DNA of 64,000 nucleotides from JBMNGG01 sp050949705 (GTDB lineage: Bacteria; Bacillota; Thermosediminibacteria; Thermosediminibacterales; Tepidanaerobacteraceae): the NCBI GenBank assembly GCA_050949705.1, contig JBMNGG010000021.1, positions 67,385-131,384 of the forward strand, read 5' to 3'. The first letter of the stretch is position 1, and each line of letters begins with the position of its first letter. This document shows, piece by piece, positions 55,496 to 64,000 of the stretch. The notes below the pieces were generated by a model, which worked only from the letters and a program-made list of their open reading frames with translations, was not told the origin of the DNA and searched no databases. The position numbers and the translations under genes are program-made.

Positions 55496-56029
55496 ATGGA
55501 TGAAAGGTTTGAAATAAGACTTAGCGGTTCAGGTGGCCAAGGATTAATCTTGGCAGGTATTATTCTCGCAGAAGCTGCTATCCTTGACGGTAAAAACGCT
55601 GTACAGTCACAATCATATGGTCCTGAAGCTCGTGGAGGTGCTAGTAGAGCAGAGGTTATTATTAGTAATGCGAACATTGACTACCCAAAAATTACTAATA
55701 CTGACGTTTTGCTTTCGTTGACCGAAGAAGCATTGCTTAAATACAAATATGATCTTCGAGATACAGGTATTATTATTTTAGACTCTAGCGTAAGTGAACC
55801 TAAAGGGTCATACAGGATTCTAAAAGTTCCAATTCTAGAAACAGCACAAAACAAAGTCGGAAAAATAATAGTCGCAAATATAGTTGCATTAGGAGTATTA
55901 ACAGCAACAACTAGTGTTGTTACCAAGGAAGCTATTAGAAAGGCAGTTTTAGCTCGAGTTCCAAAAGGAACCGAAGAATTAAATACAAAGGCTCTATATG
56001 AAGGCTTTAAATTAGGTAAATTTAATTAA
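55496..56029 (+). CDS. korC: 2-oxoacid:ferredoxin oxidoreductase, gamma subunit
   Basis: CoA-binding subunit of 177 residues with RLSGSGGQGLILAGIILAEAA and QSYGPEARGGASRAEVIIS, the family signature. AAGGGGGG fits the ATG at 55496 (an ATG at 55490 is too close). The enzyme made by korDABC would convert 2-oxoglutarate, CoA and oxidised ferredoxin to succinyl-CoA, CO2 and reduced ferredoxin. Confidence 0.93.
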   Translation: MDERFEIRLSGSGGQGLILAGIILAEAAILDGKNAVQSQSYGPEARGGASRAEVIISNANIDYPKITNTDVLLSLTEEALLKYKYDLRDTGIIILDSSVSEPKGSYRILKVPILETAQNKVGKIIVANIVALGVLTATTSVVTKEAIRKAVLARVPKGTEELNTKALYEGFKLGKFN

Positions 56030-56047
56030 AAAAAGGAGAGATATTAA

Positions 56048-57313
56048 ATGTCCAATAAACCAAATCCTGTTCAAACAGTACAAGAAGAAATTAAGTATGC
56101 ATGTGAAAAACTTGGTCTAGGTGAGTCTATTTATGAACTTCTAAAAGAACCTGAAAGAATTTTAATAGTATCTGTTCCAGTAAAGATGGATGATGGAACA
56201 GTAAAAACATTTACAGGGTATCGATCTCAGCATTGTACAATAATGGGCCCAGCAAAAGGCGGATTCAGGTTTCATCCTGATGTATGTTTAGATGAAGTTA
56301 AAGGTTTATCAATGTGGATGACATTCAAGTGTGCTGTTGTAGGAATTCCTTATGGGGGAGGTAAGGGTGGAGTCTGTTGCAATCCTGCTGACTTATCTAA
56401 AACTGAGCTTGAGAGACTTACACGCAATTATTTAAGAGCCATTAATACTATGGTCGGACCAGATAAGGATATACCAGCACCCGATGTAAACACAAATGCA
56501 CAGATAATGGCATGGTTCATGGATGAATTCAGCATGCTAAAGGGTTATAATGTTCCTGGAGTGGTAACAGGGAAACCAATTTCTATTGGTGGCTCTAAAG
56601 GTAGAACCCAGGCAACTGGATATGGTGTAACAATAGCCGTAAAAAAGGCATGCCAAGCTTTAAACATTGACTTAACTAAAACAAACATAGCCATTCAAGG
56701 GTTCGGTAATGTTGGTAGTTTTACAGCATTATACTGCTATAGAAATGGAGCAAAAATCGTTGCTATAGGTGAATGGGATAAAAAAATAGGGACATATGCA
56801 CTGTATAATAAAAACGGCCTGGATATAGAAAAACTATTTGAATACAAAGCCGAAATGGGAAATATAGCAAGCTATCCTGATGCAGAAAGAATAAGTCTCG
56901 AGGAATTTTGGGAACTGGATAGTGTTGATATTTTCATTCCTGCGGCATTGGAAAATGCCATAGATGAAACTAATGCACCAAAGATAAATGCTAAAATTAT
57001 TATAGAAGCAGCTAATGGTCCAACAACACCTACAGCTGACAAAATATTTGATGAGAGAGGAATTACCTTATTTCCTGATATCCTTTGTAATGCTGGTGGT
57101 GTTACCGCATCATATTTTGAGTGGGTACAAAATCTGATGAATTTCTATTGGACTGAAGAAGAGGTCAACGCCAAACTTGAAGGAATCCTGACCAATGCCT
57201 TTGATGATGTTTATAATATGCATAAAAATGAAAATGTCAGTTTAAGAAAAGCAGCTTATTTAGTAGCAGTAAAACGCATTGCTGATAATATGATGTTAAG
57301 GGGTTGGGTATAA
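56048..57313 (+). CDS. gdhA: Glutamate dehydrogenase (Glu/Leu/Phe/Val family)
   Basis: Hexameric NAD(P)-dependent dehydrogenase converting glutamate to 2-oxoglutarate and ammonia. 421 residues. RSQHCTIMGPAKGG and the catalytic-lysine motif PYGGGKGGV are present; the Rossmann domain has IQGFGNVGSF. Glutamate specificity is favoured by family resemblance and by context between kor and the methylmalonyl-CoA genes. AAAGGAG lies before the ATG. Cofactor choice cannot be told from sequence alone. Confidence 0.93.
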   Translation: MSNKPNPVQTVQEEIKYACEKLGLGESIYELLKEPERILIVSVPVKMDDGTVKTFTGYRSQHCTIMGPAKGGFRFHPDVCLDEVKGLSMWMTFKCAVVGIPYGGGKGGVCCNPADLSKTELERLTRNYLRAINTMVGPDKDIPAPDVNTNAQIMAWFMDEFSMLKGYNVPGVVTGKPISIGGSKGRTQATGYGVTIAVKKACQALNIDLTKTNIAIQGFGNVGSFTALYCYRNGAKIVAIGEWDKKIGTYALYNKNGLDIEKLFEYKAEMGNIASYPDAERISLEEFWELDSVDIFIPAALENAIDETNAPKINAKIIIEAANGPTTPTADKIFDERGITLFPDILCNAGGVTASYFEWVQNLMNFYWTEEEVNAKLEGILTNAFDDVYNMHKNENVSLRKAAYLVAVKRIADNMMLRGWV

Positions 57314-57376
57314 TAAGCGTTAGTTTGCTTTTGGTAAAATAAATTATTATATATTTTTAAAAGAAGGCGAGTGTTT

Positions 57377-59056
57377 ATGATTGATAAAAGATCACTCCAA
57401 AAACTAGAACAACATCAAAAAGATTGGGAAGAAAATAAATTAAATAAAGCCTTAAATAAAAGGCCTGAAAGATATTCAAAGTTCTTAACAGGGTCAAATC
57501 TAGAAGTAAAACGTCTGTATACTGAATTAGATATAAAAGACTTGGATTATATTGAAGACTTGGGCTTTCCAGGACAGTATCCCTATACTCGAGGTGTTCA
57601 ACCTACCATGTATAGAGGGAGACTTTGGACAATGCGCCAGTATGCTGGCTTTGGTACTGCCGAAGAATCTAACAAAAGATATAAGTACCTATTGTCACAA
57701 GGACAAACTGGACTAAGTGTTGCTTTTGACTTACCAACTCAAATAGGACTTGATTCTGATCATCCCTTATCCAGAGGGGAAGTTGGTAAAGTCGGTGTTG
57801 CTATAGATTCTTTAAAAGATATGGAGATTCTATTTGAAGGGATCCCCTTGGATAAAGTAAGTACTTCAATGACTATCAATGCACCTGCTGCAATACTGTT
57901 AGCAATGTATATAGCTCTAGCGGAGAAACAAAGTATAGTTCCTGAAAAACTTTCAGGAACTATACAAAATGACATTTTAAAGGAATATGTAGCAAGAGGC
58001 ACATATATTTTCCCACCAAAGCCATCAATGAGATTAATTACCGACATATTCAGATTTTGCTCCCAGAATATGCCGAAATGGAATACAATCAGTATCAGTG
58101 GATACCACATTAGAGAAGCAGGAGCGACCGCTATACAAGAAGTTGCTTTTACTCTTGCTGATGGTATTGCATATGTAGAAGCTGCTGTAAAAGCAGGTTT
58201 ATCTGTTGACGATTTTGCACCAAGACTATCATTCTTCTTTAATGCCCATAATGATTTACTAGAAGAAGTTGCAAAGTTCCGAGCAGCAAGAAAATTATGG
58301 GCAAATATAATGAAAGAAAGGTTTAAAGCAAAGAATCCTAAATCAATGATGCTCAGATTTCATACTCAAACAGCTGGTTCAGCTCTAACAGCTCAACAAC
58401 CTGATAACAACATTGTCAGAGTAACAATTCAGGCATTAGCGGCTGTTATGGGAGGTACACAATCACTACATACCAATTCAAGAGATGAAGCACTGGCATT
58501 ACCCACAGAGGATTCGGTTAGAATAGCTCTACGAACCCAACAAATAATTGCCCACGAAAGTGGTATTACTGAAACTATTGATCCATTAGCTGGTTCGTAT
58601 TATATTGAGAATCTGACGAAAACTATTGCAGACAAGGCGAAAGAATATATAGAAAAAATAGATAAACTTGGAGGGGCACCAAGTGCGATAGAAAAAGGAT
58701 ATATGCAAAGGGAAATTCAGAATAGTGCATATAATCATCAAATGGCGATTGAATCAGGAAGGAAAATTGTTGTAGGTTTAAATAAATTTCTAATAAATGA
58801 AGAATCTCCAAAGGGATTACTCAAAGTTGATCCTACTGTTGGGAAACTCCAGGAGTCAAAAATTAAAGCGTTAAAAGAATCTAGAGATAATTTAGCAGTT
58901 AACACATATTTAAAAGAACTAAAACGTTCTGCTCAAGCCAATGATAATCTAATTCCAATTATTTTAAAATGTGTAAAGGCTTATTGTACCTTAGGAGAAA
59001 TATGTGATACTTTGCGTGATGTCTTTGGCGAATATAAAGCTTCTACAAATATATGA
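57377..59056 (+). CDS. mcmA1: Methylmalonyl-CoA mutase, large (catalytic) subunit
   Basis: Catalytic TIM-barrel part of the cobalamin mutase that interconverts succinyl-CoA and (R)-methylmalonyl-CoA. 559 residues, the usual size for the separate large subunit. Substrate motifs include PGQYPYTRGVQPTMYRG, FGTAEESN, VAFDLPTQIGLDSDHP and HTQTAGSALTAQQP. AAGGCGAG fits the ATG at 57377. It contains no B12-binding domain; that is the next gene. Confidence 0.94.
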   Translation: MIDKRSLQKLEQHQKDWEENKLNKALNKRPERYSKFLTGSNLEVKRLYTELDIKDLDYIEDLGFPGQYPYTRGVQPTMYRGRLWTMRQYAGFGTAEESNKRYKYLLSQGQTGLSVAFDLPTQIGLDSDHPLSRGEVGKVGVAIDSLKDMEILFEGIPLDKVSTSMTINAPAAILLAMYIALAEKQSIVPEKLSGTIQNDILKEYVARGTYIFPPKPSMRLITDIFRFCSQNMPKWNTISISGYHIREAGATAIQEVAFTLADGIAYVEAAVKAGLSVDDFAPRLSFFFNAHNDLLEEVAKFRAARKLWANIMKERFKAKNPKSMMLRFHTQTAGSALTAQQPDNNIVRVTIQALAAVMGGTQSLHTNSRDEALALPTEDSVRIALRTQQIIAHESGITETIDPLAGSYYIENLTKTIADKAKEYIEKIDKLGGAPSAIEKGYMQREIQNSAYNHQMAIESGRKIVVGLNKFLINEESPKGLLKVDPTVGKLQESKIKALKESRDNLAVNTYLKELKRSAQANDNLIPIILKCVKAYCTLGEICDTLRDVFGEYKASTNI

Positions 59057-59068
59057 AGAGGTGATTTC

Positions 59069-59470
59069 ATGACGACAACGAGAACTATACGAGTACTAAT
59101 CGGGAAACCCGGTCTAGACGGTCATGATAGGGGTGCCAAAGTTATAGCAAGAGCTTTGCGTGATTCTGGAATGGAAGTTATTTATACTGGACTCAGACAG
59201 ACGCCGGAGCAGATAGTTGAGGCTGCTATACAAGAAGATGTACAGGTAATTGGTCTTTCAATCCTTTCAGGGGCTCATAATTTTTTGTTTCCACAGGTGA
59301 TAGAACTTTTAAAAGAAAAAGATGCCGATGACATATTAGTAATAGGTGGGGGAGTCATACCTGATGAAGATATTCCCAGTTTGAAAAAAGCAGGGATTAA
59401 GGAGATTTTTACTCCTGGAACTCCAACATCTTCAATTGTAGAATTTATTAAAAACAATGTTAAAGCTTAA
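59069..59470 (+). CDS. mcmA2: Methylmalonyl-CoA mutase, cobalamin-binding small subunit
   Basis: B12-binding domain of 133 residues. The DxHxxG motif with the cobalt-binding histidine is in KPGLDGHDRGAK; LSILSGAH and VIGGGVIPDEDI complete the fold. It lies 12 bases after the large subunit and forms the split mutase typical of archaea and many Clostridia. Confidence 0.95.
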   Translation: MTTTRTIRVLIGKPGLDGHDRGAKVIARALRDSGMEVIYTGLRQTPEQIVEAAIQEDVQVIGLSILSGAHNFLFPQVIELLKEKDADDILVIGGGVIPDEDIPSLKKAGIKEIFTPGTPTSSIVEFIKNNVKA

Positions 59471-59490
59471 ATCGAAAGGTGTACTCTATA

Positions 59491-60417
59491 ATGGATATTG
59501 TTCCAAAAATTTTAAAAGGTAACAAAAGAGGTATAGCAAGGCTAATAACTCTTATTGAAGAACAATCTGAAGAAGCAAGAGTTTTTTTGAAGCAACTTTA
59601 TAAATATACCGGCAATGCTATAACTATAGGTATAACAGGTCCACCAGGAGCAGGGAAAAGCAGTGTTGTAAATCTTCTAGCTAAAAAACTTCGTGAAAGC
59701 AACAAAAAAGTAGGTATTATTGCAATTGACCCAACAAGCCCTTTTACTGGTGGGGCACTTTTGGGAGATAGAATCAGGATGCAAGATTTAACCTTAGATG
59801 AAGGTATATTTATTCGAAGTATGGGAAGTCGTGGAACTTTGGGAGGGCTCTCAAGAGCTTCCTATGATGCTGTTAAAGTTCTCGATGCAGCAGGCATGGA
59901 CTATATTATTATTGAGACTGTTGGTGTGGGTCAATCAGAAGCAGATATAATTAAGCTTGCAGATATTGTTGCTTTAGTGCTCATTCCTGGTATGGGAGAT
60001 GAAGTACAGGCAATAAAAGCCGGTATTATGGAAATTGCAGATATATTTGTTGTAAACAAATCCGATATAGATGGAACAGACCGCCTAGTAACTGAAATAC
60101 AAATGAACCTTGATTTAAATCAAGATAAAAACAAAGTTAAGCCCCCCATAGTAAAAACTATTGCTTTAACAGGTGAAGGTATACCAGAACTTAGCAATAC
60201 AATTTTGCAAGTCCAAAAACGGCTACTAGATCGTGGGATACTAACTAATAAACGAAAATCGCGTATCAATCAAGAACTACAGGAATTAATCAGAGAAATC
60301 CATTTAAAGAAAATAGTTTCAGCGTTTGAGGCCAAAATAGATGATTATACTGAAAAGATTTTAAAAAAAGAAATGGATCCGTATACGGCTGCTATTGCTA
60401 TACTTAATAGCGAATAA
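59491..60417 (+). CDS. meaB: MeaB-type GTPase, mutase chaperone
   Basis: G3E-family GTPase that protects and reloads methylmalonyl-CoA mutase with cobalamin. 308 residues. Walker A GPPGAGKS is at 50-57; IIETVGVGQSE is the Walker B/switch region and VVNKSD the base-recognition motif; DPTSPFTGGALLGDRIRM is the MeaB/ArgK signature. AAAGGTG fits the ATG at 59491. Placed directly after the mutase, as expected. Confidence 0.95.
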   Translation: MDIVPKILKGNKRGIARLITLIEEQSEEARVFLKQLYKYTGNAITIGITGPPGAGKSSVVNLLAKKLRESNKKVGIIAIDPTSPFTGGALLGDRIRMQDLTLDEGIFIRSMGSRGTLGGLSRASYDAVKVLDAAGMDYIIIETVGVGQSEADIIKLADIVALVLIPGMGDEVQAIKAGIMEIADIFVVNKSDIDGTDRLVTEIQMNLDLNQDKNKVKPPIVKTIALTGEGIPELSNTILQVQKRLLDRGILTNKRKSRINQELQELIREIHLKKIVSAFEAKIDDYTEKILKKEMDPYTAAIAILNSE

Positions 60418-60472
60418 GTAACCATTTTTGTAAGTTACAACAATTGGTATTTTATGGAGAGAGGGATTGTAT

Positions 60473-60871
60473 ATGATTGAAAAAATTGATCATATTGGTG
60501 TCGCAGTTAAAAGTATTGATGAGGTAATGAAAGTATATACTGAAATCCTAGGTCTAAAAGTTATCGGTATTGAAACTGTAGAAGAACAAAAAGTTAAAAC
60601 TGCCTTTATACCTGTTGGTGAAAGTAAAATTGAGCTTTTAGAGTCCACATCACCTGATGGGCCAATAGCAAAATTTATCGAAAAGCGGGGAGAAGGCATA
60701 CAACATATAGCTTTAAGAGTAGATAATCTTGAAGCAAAACTTAAAGAATTAAAAGAAAAAGGCGTTCGACTTATTGATGAAAAACCAAGACTTGGAGCAG
60801 GAGGAGCGAAAATAGCATTTATCCACCCTAAAGACACAAAAGGAGTCTTAATAGAATTATGTGATAGATAA
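60473..60871 (+). CDS. mce: Methylmalonyl-CoA epimerase
   Basis: Glyoxalase-fold enzyme interconverting (R)- and (S)-methylmalonyl-CoA. 132 residues in two vicinal-oxygen-chelate repeats. Metal ligands are expected in KIDHIGVAV, GEGIQHIALRV and a C-terminal VLIELCD. GAGAGGG fits the ATG at 60473. It links the mutase product to the decarboxylase, which uses the S form. Confidence 0.95.
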   Translation: MIEKIDHIGVAVKSIDEVMKVYTEILGLKVIGIETVEEQKVKTAFIPVGESKIELLESTSPDGPIAKFIEKRGEGIQHIALRVDNLEAKLKELKEKGVRLIDEKPRLGAGGAKIAFIHPKDTKGVLIELCDR

Positions 60872-60882
60872 GGAGGAACAGC

Positions 60883-62436
60883 ATGGAAACAATTGAAACA
60901 AAACTTAAAACTTTGCAGCAAAAGCGTGAAACCATAGAAAAAGGCGGTGGAGAAAAACGCATACAAAAACAACACAAAAGTGGAAAACTGACCGCTCGCG
61001 AAAGAATAGAAAAGCTTTTGGACAAAGACAGCTTCATAGAAATTGATGCTTTTGTAGAACACAGGTCAATCCAATTTGACATGCAAAATACCAAAGCCCC
61101 AGGTGAAGGTGTAGTAACTGGTTATGGTACTATTGACGGCAGGTTAGTATTCATATTCGCCCAAGACTTTACAACCATAGGTGGGTCATTAGGAGAAATG
61201 CATGCTGCAAAAATATGTAAAGTCATGGACATGGCTAATAAAATGGGAGCACCTATTATTGGTTTAAATGACTCAGGCGGTGCTAGAATTCAGGAAGGCG
61301 TTGATGCTCTTAAAGGTTATGGTGAAATATTCTATAGGAACACTCTTTCATCTGGAGTCATACCACAACTATCCGTAATACTAGGTCCTTGTGCCGGCGG
61401 AGCCGTATATTCTCCGGCATTAACGGACTTTGTATTCATGGTATCAGGTATAAGCAAAATGTTTATCACAGGTCCCCAAGTAATAAAAGCCGTAACCGGT
61501 GAAGAAGTGACACCGGAAGATCTAGGTGGTGCTACAGCCCACAACCAAAATAGTGGTGTAGCACATTTTATAAGTAAAAAGGAAGAGGAATGTTTCGACC
61601 AAATAAAAAAACTGCTCTCATTTATACCATCTAACAATCTAGAAGATCCACCATACAAAGCAACAACAGATAATCCTACAAAAATAATACCTGAATTAAA
61701 CACAATAGTCCCATTAGAACCAAATAAACCATATGATATGAAAGATGTCATAAAGCATATAGTAGATGACAACGACTTTTTTGAAGTACAACCACTTTAT
61801 GCCCAAAATCTAATAACCGGATTTGGAAGACTTGCAGGCCATAGTATAGGAATTCTGGCTAACAACCCCAAAAATCTAGCAGGCTGTCTTGATATAAACG
61901 CTTCAGACAAAGCCGCAAGATTCATTAGATTTTGCGATGCCTTTAACATACCCCTTTTAACCTTTACTGACACCCCCGGCTACCTACCTGGAGTATCTCA
62001 GGAACACGGAGGTATAATTCGGCATGGTGCAAAACTTTTATATGCATATTCAGAAGCAACAGTGCCAAAACTTACAGTTATTACACGAAAAGCCTACGGG
62101 GGAGCATATATAGCCATGTGTTCAAGACACTTAGGTGCCGATCAAGTCTTTGCATGGCCTACAGCCGAAATAGCCGTGATGGGACCTGATGGAGCAGCTA
62201 ATATCATTTTCAAAAAAGAAATAGAAAACTCAGAAGACCCAGCAGCTACAAGAAAACAAAAAATCGATGAATACCGAGATAACCTCGCCAATCCATATCA
62301 GGCAGCATCTAGAGGCTATATAGACGATATAATTGAACCTGCTGCGACAAGGTCAAAACTTATATCAGCTCTAGAAATGTTAATGAGTAAAAGTGAAAAA
62401 AGACCGGCCAAAAAACATGGTAATATCCCTGTATAA
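60883..62436 (+). CDS. mmdA: Methylmalonyl-CoA decarboxylase alpha subunit (carboxyltransferase)
   Basis: Transfers the carboxyl group of (S)-methylmalonyl-CoA to biotin. 517 residues with two crotonase-type halves: GGSLGEMHAAKICK, GLNDSGGARIQEG and GPCAGGAVYSPAL in the first; FTDTPGYLPGVSQEHGGIIRHGAKLLYAY and GGAYIAMCS in the second. Alone it could be the beta subunit of propionyl-CoA carboxylase, but the following delta, biotin and membrane beta subunits indicate a sodium-pump decarboxylase. AAGGAGG lies before the ATG. Confidence 0.93.
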   Translation: METIETKLKTLQQKRETIEKGGGEKRIQKQHKSGKLTARERIEKLLDKDSFIEIDAFVEHRSIQFDMQNTKAPGEGVVTGYGTIDGRLVFIFAQDFTTIGGSLGEMHAAKICKVMDMANKMGAPIIGLNDSGGARIQEGVDALKGYGEIFYRNTLSSGVIPQLSVILGPCAGGAVYSPALTDFVFMVSGISKMFITGPQVIKAVTGEEVTPEDLGGATAHNQNSGVAHFISKKEEECFDQIKKLLSFIPSNNLEDPPYKATTDNPTKIIPELNTIVPLEPNKPYDMKDVIKHIVDDNDFFEVQPLYAQNLITGFGRLAGHSIGILANNPKNLAGCLDINASDKAARFIRFCDAFNIPLLTFTDTPGYLPGVSQEHGGIIRHGAKLLYAYSEATVPKLTVITRKAYGGAYIAMCSRHLGADQVFAWPTAEIAVMGPDGAANIIFKKEIENSEDPAATRKQKIDEYRDNLANPYQAASRGYIDDIIEPAATRSKLISALEMLMSKSEKRPAKKHGNIPV

Positions 62437-62451
62437 AGGAGGCGACTAAAC

Positions 62452-62817
62452 ATGACAACAGCACAAATACTTCAAGAATCAATTAGAACCACAATATTTG
62501 GCATGGGTTTAGTGTTAGGCACCTTGTTCGTCTTATCACTTATCCTAGATCTAATGAGAGTAATTTTTGTACCTACTTCAGATGAAAAAAAAAATAATCT
62601 TATAGTAGGAAATGATCAAAGCATAGAAAAAACACGAACTAATGTAACTGATAATGAAGATGATACCCAATTAATAGCAGTTATTTCTGCTGCCCTAGCT
62701 CAGTATTTACAAAGCCCCATATCAAGTATAAAAATAGGTTCAATACGAAAGATACATGAAAAAACTCCTATTTGGGGTATCGAATCGAGAATCTACAATA
62801 TCAACAACAAACTTTAA
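62452..62817 (+). CDS. mmdD: Methylmalonyl-CoA decarboxylase delta subunit (OadG family)
   Basis: Small membrane anchor of 121 residues with one N-terminal helix (about 14-36, FGMGLVLGTLFVLSLILDLM) followed by an acidic linker and a short C-terminal segment (LIAVISAALAQYL) that is typical of OadG/MmdD. It joins the peripheral carboxyltransferase to the membrane beta subunit. AAAGGAGG precedes the ATG. Confidence 0.88.
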   Translation: MTTAQILQESIRTTIFGMGLVLGTLFVLSLILDLMRVIFVPTSDEKKNNLIVGNDQSIEKTRTNVTDNEDDTQLIAVISAALAQYLQSPISSIKIGSIRKIHEKTPIWGIESRIYNINNKL

Positions 62818-62845
62818 TATAGATGGTAGAAAGGAGAACAAAGAA

Positions 62846-63229
62846 ATGAAAAAATACAAAATAACTGTAAATGGCCAAACTTATGAAGTAGAGGTAGAAG
62901 AGATCGGTGGAACACCTCAAGTACAATCCCCAGTTACTCCGGTGGCACCTGAGATTCAACAGCCTAAGTCTGAGCCTAAAGCACAGGCAAAGCCCAAAAC
63001 TGCAGGTACTGCCGGTAAGAATAAGATTACAGCCCCTATGCCCGGTACGATCATGTCAATTAAAAAGAAGGCTGGAGATAATATACAAAAGGGCGATATA
63101 GTCATGATACTTGAAGCCATGAAGATGGAAAACGAGATCATAGCTCCCGAAGACGGAGTCATAACCTCCATAGACACCAGCGAAGGGGCCTCGGTAAATA
63201 CTGGTGACATTCTTGCAACCTTTAAATAA
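62846..63229 (+). CDS. mmdC: Methylmalonyl-CoA decarboxylase gamma subunit (biotin carrier)
   Basis: Biotin carrier of 127 residues: short N-terminal domain (KKYKITVNGQTYEVEVEE), flexible Pro/Ala/Lys linker (about 32-58), then a biotinyl domain with the modified lysine in EAMKMEN (about residue 93). AAAGGAG fits the ATG at 62846, which follows the mmdD stop by 28 bases. Confidence 0.95.
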   Translation: MKKYKITVNGQTYEVEVEEIGGTPQVQSPVTPVAPEIQQPKSEPKAQAKPKTAGTAGKNKITAPMPGTIMSIKKKAGDNIQKGDIVMILEAMKMENEIIAPEDGVITSIDTSEGASVNTGDILATFK

Positions 63230-63258
63230 TCCATAAAATAAACTGGAGGAGAGAGATT

Positions 63259-64000
63259 GTGCTTGAACAGATAATAAACTTTTTCCAGACCACAGGGTAT
63301 GCTAACGTAAGTTTGGATCAAGTCATCATGATACTTATAGCATGCTTTTTGATGTACTTAGCTGTTGTAAAGCAATATGAGCCACTACTACTTGTACCCA
63401 TAAGCTTTGGTATGCTCCTTGCGAACATACCTGTAGCAAACCTTATGGCAGAAGGTAACTTCCTATACTGGATTTACCAAGGAGTTAAATTAAACATATA
63501 TCCACCCCTTATTTTTCTAGGAGTAGGAGCTATGACCGACTTTGGTCCACTTATTGCAAACCCCAGAAGTTTACTTTTAGGAGCAGCAGCCCAGTTTGGA
63601 ATTTTTACGAGTTTCATGGGAGCAAGTCTTCTAGGTTTTAACTTTAAAGAAGCCGCATCAATAGGAATAATAGGGGGAGCAGATGGTCCTACAGCAATAT
63701 TTCTGACAAGCCATCTAGCACCACATCTATTAGGAGCCGTAGCAATAGCTGCTTACTCATATATGGCCTTAGTACCCATTATTCAGCCTCCAATAATGCG
63801 AGCACTCACAACCAAAAAAGAACGCCAGGTGACTATGGAACAACTACGACCTGTATCAAAAACTGAAAAAATTATATTCCCTATAGTAGTAACTATCCTA
63901 TCATGTTTCTTAGTACCTGATGCAACTGCTTTAATAGGTTGCCTGATGTTAGGTAACTTGTTTAGAGAAACTGGGGTAGTAGACAGATTATCGAAAACTG
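63259..64000 (+). CDS. mmdB: Sodium-translocating decarboxylase beta subunit (OadB/MmdB), cut by window edge
   Basis: Polytopic membrane subunit that decarboxylates carboxybiotin and exports sodium ions. The frame is open from the GTG at 63259 to base 64000, about 247 of an expected 370 or more residues. About six hydrophobic segments are visible. The key IIGGADGPTAIFLTS motif, with the aspartate essential for sodium transport, is present, as is FLGVGAMTDFGPLI. GGAGGAGAG precedes the start. Confidence 0.94.
   Translation, partial: MLEQIINFFQTTGYANVSLDQVIMILIACFLMYLAVVKQYEPLLLVPISFGMLLANIPVANLMAEGNFLYWIYQGVKLNIYPPLIFLGVGAMTDFGPLIANPRSLLLGAAAQFGIFTSFMGASLLGFNFKEAASIGIIGGADGPTAIFLTSHLAPHLLGAVAIAAYSYMALVPIIQPPIMRALTTKKERQVTMEQLRPVSKTEKIIFPIVVTILSCFLVPDATALIGCLMLGNLFRETGVVDRLSKT

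Noticed and set aside
60490..61062. Antisense open frame of 190 codons opposite mce and mmdA
   Set aside because: It crosses two well-supported genes on the other strand, is rich in Phe/Ser, and shows no family motif.
1..64000. CRISPR arrays, tRNA or rRNA genes, insertion sequences, prophage, replication origin
   Set aside because: I scanned for regular repeats, tRNA-like cloverleaf ends, transposase motifs and DnaA-box clusters and saw none; gene order is the ordinary Firmicute housekeeping order.

Overview
The window looks like a chromosomal segment of a low-G+C (about one third by eye), endospore-forming, anaerobic Clostridia-type Firmicute. The grounds are AT-rich DNA, many TTG/GTG starts behind strong AGGAGG-type ribosome sites, PolC, RNase J and RNase Y, sporulation genes (spoVS, ylmC/ymxH, ytvI-like, tepA, ylzJ), and ferredoxin- and sodium-linked energy genes. 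Every gene is on the + strand. I see no rRNA, tRNA, CRISPR array, insertion sequence or prophage, and no gene-free stretch longer than 300 bases.

Layout. 1-3312: end of a cysteine desulfurase, mnmA, a zinc-ribbon peptide and a broken AI-2E-type transporter. 3340-12856: the rpsB-tsf-pyrH-frr-uppS-cdsA-rseP-ispG-proS block; a YtvI-like membrane protein lies where dxr often lies. 12979-17917: a glycosyltransferase and polC. 17919-27981: the rimP-nusA-rnpM-ylxQ-infB-rbfA-nrnA-truB-ribF-rpsO-pnp block from a strong promoter. 28085-38252: YlxY/PdaB-like deacetylase, alr, dut, ylmC, rnj, tepA, ylzJ, ftsK/spoIIIE, rodZ-like and rimO. 38437-44857: a membrane protein paired with a truncated FtsH-like protease, cinA, a membrane phosphoesterase, thpR and recA behind a LexA box. 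44859-48234: an Mre11/SbcD-like nuclease and a Rad50/SbcC-like ATPase split into separate genes, directly after recA. 48270-52215: a promoter, leader and terminator unit ahead of rny, then ymdB, spoVS and a PHP-domain gene. 52249-64000: a catabolic operon.

The catabolic operon (gntR, korDABC, gdh, methylmalonyl-CoA mutase large and small subunits, meaB, mce, mmdA-D-C-B) reads as one pathway: glutamate to 2-oxoglutarate to succinyl-CoA to methylmalonyl-CoA to propionyl-CoA. The last step would be carried out by a biotin-dependent, sodium-pumping decarboxylase. A perfect 12-base palindrome upstream of gntR is a candidate operator.

A strong technical signal runs through the sequence. At least nine genes, several of them essential in nearly all bacteria (frr, uppS, ispG, polC), are broken by single-base shifts, many of them at short homopolymers. 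The shifts cluster in polC (at least seven) and in ymdB-spoVS-PHP (about six), while about 18.4-50 kb shows none. I read these as sequencing or assembly errors, not real gene decay.

The most interesting biology is the split Mre11/Rad50-like set under apparent SOS control, the unidentified leader RNA ahead of rny, the compact glutamate-to-propionate sodium-pump operon, the short FtsH-like protease with its partner, and three genes whose best-placed start codon is ATA, ATT or ATC.
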